Positions 4,875 to 6,317 of a DNA stretch of 6,317 nucleotides are shown here, piece by piece; position 1 is the stretch's first letter; every line of letters begins with the position of its first letter. Where the stretch lies: positions 1-6,317 of the forward strand of contig JASHVH010000501.1 in NCBI GenBank assembly GCA_030039575.1, given 5' to 3'. A program made the translations under genes and the position numbers. Below the pieces are notes generated by a model that did no database searches, was not told where the DNA came from, and was given only the letters and a program-made list of their open reading frames with translations. Origin of the DNA: Acidimicrobiales bacterium. Lineage in GTDB: Bacteria > Actinomycetota > Acidimicrobiia > Acidimicrobiales > Palsa-688.

Positions 4875-5623
4875 GCCGGCGTTTCCTCGGCCGCCGGCGC
4901 CGGTGCCTCCTCCTCTTCGCCCTTGGGGAAGAGGACCTGGAAGACAACGGCGGCCAGAGCGCCACCGACGAGCGGGGCAATGATGAACACCCATAGTTGG
5001 CTCAAGGCTTGGCCACCGACAAAGAGGGCGGGGCCGATGCTGCGGGCCGGGTTGACCGATGTCCCGTCGACAGGGATCCCGATTATGTGCACGAGGGTCA
5101 AGCAAAGGCCAATAACCACGCCGGCCACGGTCGCATTGCTGACCCGTCGCGTTACCGCCAGGATCACGAACACGAAGGTAAACGTGAGAATGATCTCGAT
5201 GCCAAAGGCGCCGGCGGCGTTGGCCAGGATCATCGATTTCGACCCGTAACCGTCCGCGCCTAAACCTTGTATACCTATGCGGTAGATCCGCGACGACGAA
5301 AATATGCCGAAGAGGATGGCCGCACCGGCAATCCCGCCAATTACCTGGGCCACCCAGTACGCCACCGCATCAACAAGGGTGATCTTGCGAGCGGCCAGGA
5401 AACCCATCGTTATAGCGGGGTTGATGTGACAGCCCGAAATGGCGCCCAACCCGTAGACCAGCACCAGGACCACCAGGCCAAAGGCCAACGCGGTGGCCAC
5501 CACCCCTGCAGACCGGCTCGTCCCGAAGAGCTTGAACCCGAAGCTCAACGTCGCGGTCCCGACACCGAAGAACACCAGAAGTGCCGTCCCGAAAAACTCA
5601 GCGAACAGCGCCCTTGGTCTCAC
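4871..5623 (-). CDS. aquaporin of the MIP family, AqpZ-type water channel
   Basis: The protein has 250 residues from the GTG at 5623. It has six membrane segments in two inverted halves and both NPA boxes: SGCHINPAITMG (the first half-helix) and DGTSVNPARSIGPAL (the second). Aligning by eye to E. coli AqpZ (F43, H174, T183, R189), the selectivity filter is Phe of ALAFGLVV, His of LTLVHIIGIP, Thr of DGTSV and Arg of NPAR. This is the narrow water-selective set, not a glycerol facilitator. The C-terminal tail is cytosolic, acidic and Ala/Pro rich (GEEEEAPAPAAEETPA). In-frame TTG codons at 5659 and 5641 would lengthen the N-terminus. The GTG at 5623 has the strong GGAAGGGAG Shine-Dalgarno, gives the family-like start MRPRALFAEFFGT, and leaves a sensible leader after the promoter. 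Its stop overlaps the rlmB stop. Probably a single-gene transcript. Confidence 0.95.
   Translation of the reverse strand: MRPRALFAEFFGTALLVFFGVGTATLSFGFKLFGTSRSAGVVATALAFGLVVLVLVYGLGAISGCHINPAITMGFLAARKITLVDAVAYWVAQVIGGIAGAAILFGIFSSSRIYRIGIQGLGADGYGSKSMILANAAGAFGIEIILTFTFVFVILAVTRRVSNATVAGVVIGLCLTLVHIIGIPVDGTSVNPARSIGPALFVGGQALSQLWVFIIAPLVGGALAAVVFQVLFPKGEEEEAPAPAAEETPA
4875..4898. terminator. possible hairpin terminator just past rlmB, inside the aquaporin 3' end
   Basis: gccggcg at 4875-4881 pairs perfectly with cgccggc at 4892-4898 around a ten-base loop. It begins on the base after the rlmB stop. Because the two convergent genes leave no spacer, any terminator for rlmB must lie within the aquaporin coding sequence, and this is the nearest candidate. 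There is no T tract and the surroundings are rich in GC palindromes, so the call is weak. Confidence 0.25.
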
Positions 5624-5628
5624 GGCCG

Positions 5629-5637
5629 CTCCCTTCC
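5629..5637 (-). promoter_or_regulatory. Shine-Dalgarno deciding the aquaporin start
   Basis: On the minus strand these bases read GGAAGGGAG, five bases before the GTG at 5623. This is the best ribosome binding site in the window and favours that GTG over the TTG codons at 5641 and 5659. Confidence 0.6.
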
Positions 5638-5673
5638 GCAATCTCGTCTCATTTGACAACTTGCAGAAGCAAG

Positions 5674-5701
5674 ATCATAGCCCCCGGCCCCGGCCGGGCA
5701 A
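5674..5701 (-). promoter_or_regulatory. sigma-70-type promoter for the aquaporin gene
   Basis: On the minus strand TTGCCC (5701-5696) and TATGAT (5679-5674) are separated by 16 bases. The -10 matches consensus at five of six positions, and the -35 keeps the key TTG. Transcription would start near 5667, giving a leader of about 43 nt before the preferred GTG at 5623 but only about 7 nt before the TTG at 5659. The spacer is entirely G and C. Confidence 0.58.
5683..5698. repeat. GC inverted repeat inside the aquaporin promoter
   Basis: cccggcc (5683-5689) and ggccggg (5692-5698) are perfect reverse complements with two bases between them. The repeat fills most of the spacer and touches the -35 hexamer. 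It could be an operator, or a hairpin ending the transcript of the upstream epimerase gene, whose stop is 65 bases away on the same strand. With a two-base loop the RNA form would open one pair. Both roles are inference. Confidence 0.4.
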
Positions 5702-5762
5702 GGTATTAGGTTCGCGTATGGGGATGAGGGATTTCTGCTTCGCCTTGTGCCACCCCGAGGTC

Positions 5763-6317
5763 CTAACCTGGCCGCCCGAGCAGGCGGCACAGCGCCGGTT
5801 CGAGGCGGGTGTCTATGAAGGGGTAGCCCTCGGCTTCCAGGACGGCGGGGCGGACCTTGGCGCTGGTGAAAAGCAAGCTGTCAGCCAGTTCTCTGCCCAG
5901 CAACAAGCTTGGCCCGAACCGCGGCACTGGCAGCCGCGCCGGGCGGGAAAGGACGTGGGCAAGGGCGTCCGCGAACTCCCGGTTCGTCACGGCGCCCGGA
6001 GCGGTCAGGTTGACGGGACCGGCCACATCGTGGTCCAAGAGCCATACGAGGGCTTCGATTTCATCGTCCAGGGTTATCCAGCTCCACCATTGCCGGCCGG
6101 TCCCGAACCGGCCACCGAGGCCCAACCGGAAGACAGGCAGCAGCTTCGCCAGTGCCCCTCCATCCGGCGATAGGACCATACCTGAGCGGGCGAACGCCAC
6201 CCGTGCCCCGGCCTTGACCGCAGCGGCTGTTGCCGCCTCCCAGAGCTGGCACACCGTGGCCAAGAAGTCGGGGCCCGGCCCGGTCTGTTCGGTGACAACC
6301 TCGTCATCGCGGTCGCC
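5763..6317 (-). CDS. TIGR01777-family SDR epimerase with DUF1731, C-terminal part
   Basis: The frame runs in from the right edge and gives the last 184 residues of an SDR-type nucleoside-diphosphate-sugar epimerase-like protein of the TIGR01777 (YfcH-like) family. The fragment opens with GDRDDEVVTE, which in the family directly follows the catalytic Tyr region (YYG). It then shows PDFLATVCQLWEAA, VAFARSGMVLSPDGGALAKL, GLGGRFGTGRQWWSWITLDD and GPVNLTAPGAVTNREFADAL. The C-terminal DUF1731 domain is at about 125-182, with PARLPVPRFGPSLLLG and a final LEPALCRLLG. The NAD(P)-binding GxxGxxG and active site are outside the window. Substrates of this family are unknown. A TTG at 6263 could be mistaken for a start, but conserved sequence continues upstream of it. 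It ends 139 bases before the aquaporin GTG, same strand. Confidence 0.9.
   Translation of the reverse strand, partial: GDRDDEVVTEQTGPGPDFLATVCQLWEAATAAAVKAGARVAFARSGMVLSPDGGALAKLLPVFRLGLGGRFGTGRQWWSWITLDDEIEALVWLLDHDVAGPVNLTAPGAVTNREFADALAHVLSRPARLPVPRFGPSLLLGRELADSLLFTSAKVRPAVLEAEGYPFIDTRLEPALCRLLGRPG

Noticed and set aside
4894..4903. CCGGCGCCGG palindrome as a terminator or protein site
   Set aside because: It has no loop, lies within codons for the Ala/Pro-rich aquaporin tail, and such GC palindromes are frequent by chance here.
5641..5659. TTG starts for the aquaporin
   Set aside because: They are in frame but have weak or no ribosome sites; the TTG at 5659 would leave only a few bases of leader after the predicted transcript start. 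The GTG at 5623 is better supported.
5493..6173. Long plus-strand open frame opposite the aquaporin and epimerase genes
   Set aside because: It is low in hydrophobic order, matches no family and lies antisense to two clear protein families; open antisense frames are expected at this GC content.

Overview
The window is about 6.3 kb of high-GC chromosomal DNA from an actinobacterium. It carries a DisA-type diadenylate cyclase beside RadA, a CarD regulator leading an ispD-ispF pair, a GlxR-like Crp protein, GTG and TTG starts, and GGGAG-type ribosome binding sites. The CarD, DisA and Crp proteins look close to mycobacterial ones, but the gene order and the IspD and IspF details suggest a deeper lineage. 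Acidimicrobiia is my guess, from remembered family patterns only. There is no phage, plasmid, IS element, tRNA, rRNA or CRISPR array.

Layout. (1) 1-1621, plus strand: the 3' end of radA, then disA 17 nt later, probably one transcript. RadA and DisA form a known functional pair, in which RadA limits DisA cyclic di-AMP synthesis. (2) 1662-2321, minus strand: a Crp/Fnr regulator that converges on disA, with a GC hairpin between them, and diverges from carD. (3) 2451-4874, plus strand: carD-ispD-ispF-rlmB. The junctions are TAGTG, GTGA and ATGA overlaps, so this is a tightly coupled operon. It joins a global RNA polymerase regulator, two MEP isoprenoid enzymes and a 23S rRNA 2'-O-methyltransferase. 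(4) 4871-5623, minus strand: an AqpZ-type aquaporin whose stop codon shares a CTAG with the rlmB stop, behind a good promoter at 5674-5701. (5) 5763-6317, minus strand: the C-terminal part of a TIGR01777/DUF1731 SDR-family epimerase that runs off the window.

Most of this is a conserved housekeeping neighbourhood. From memory, M. tuberculosis keeps radA-disA next to carD-ispD-ispF-cysS-rlmB. The departures are the interesting part: a Crp gene between disA and carD, no cysS between ispF and rlmB, a fresh hexapeptide repeat in RadA, and an odd helix-hairpin-helix in DisA whose neighbouring frame reads more like the family. I found no convincing new multi-gene system. The findings are local anomalies and candidate regulatory structures.
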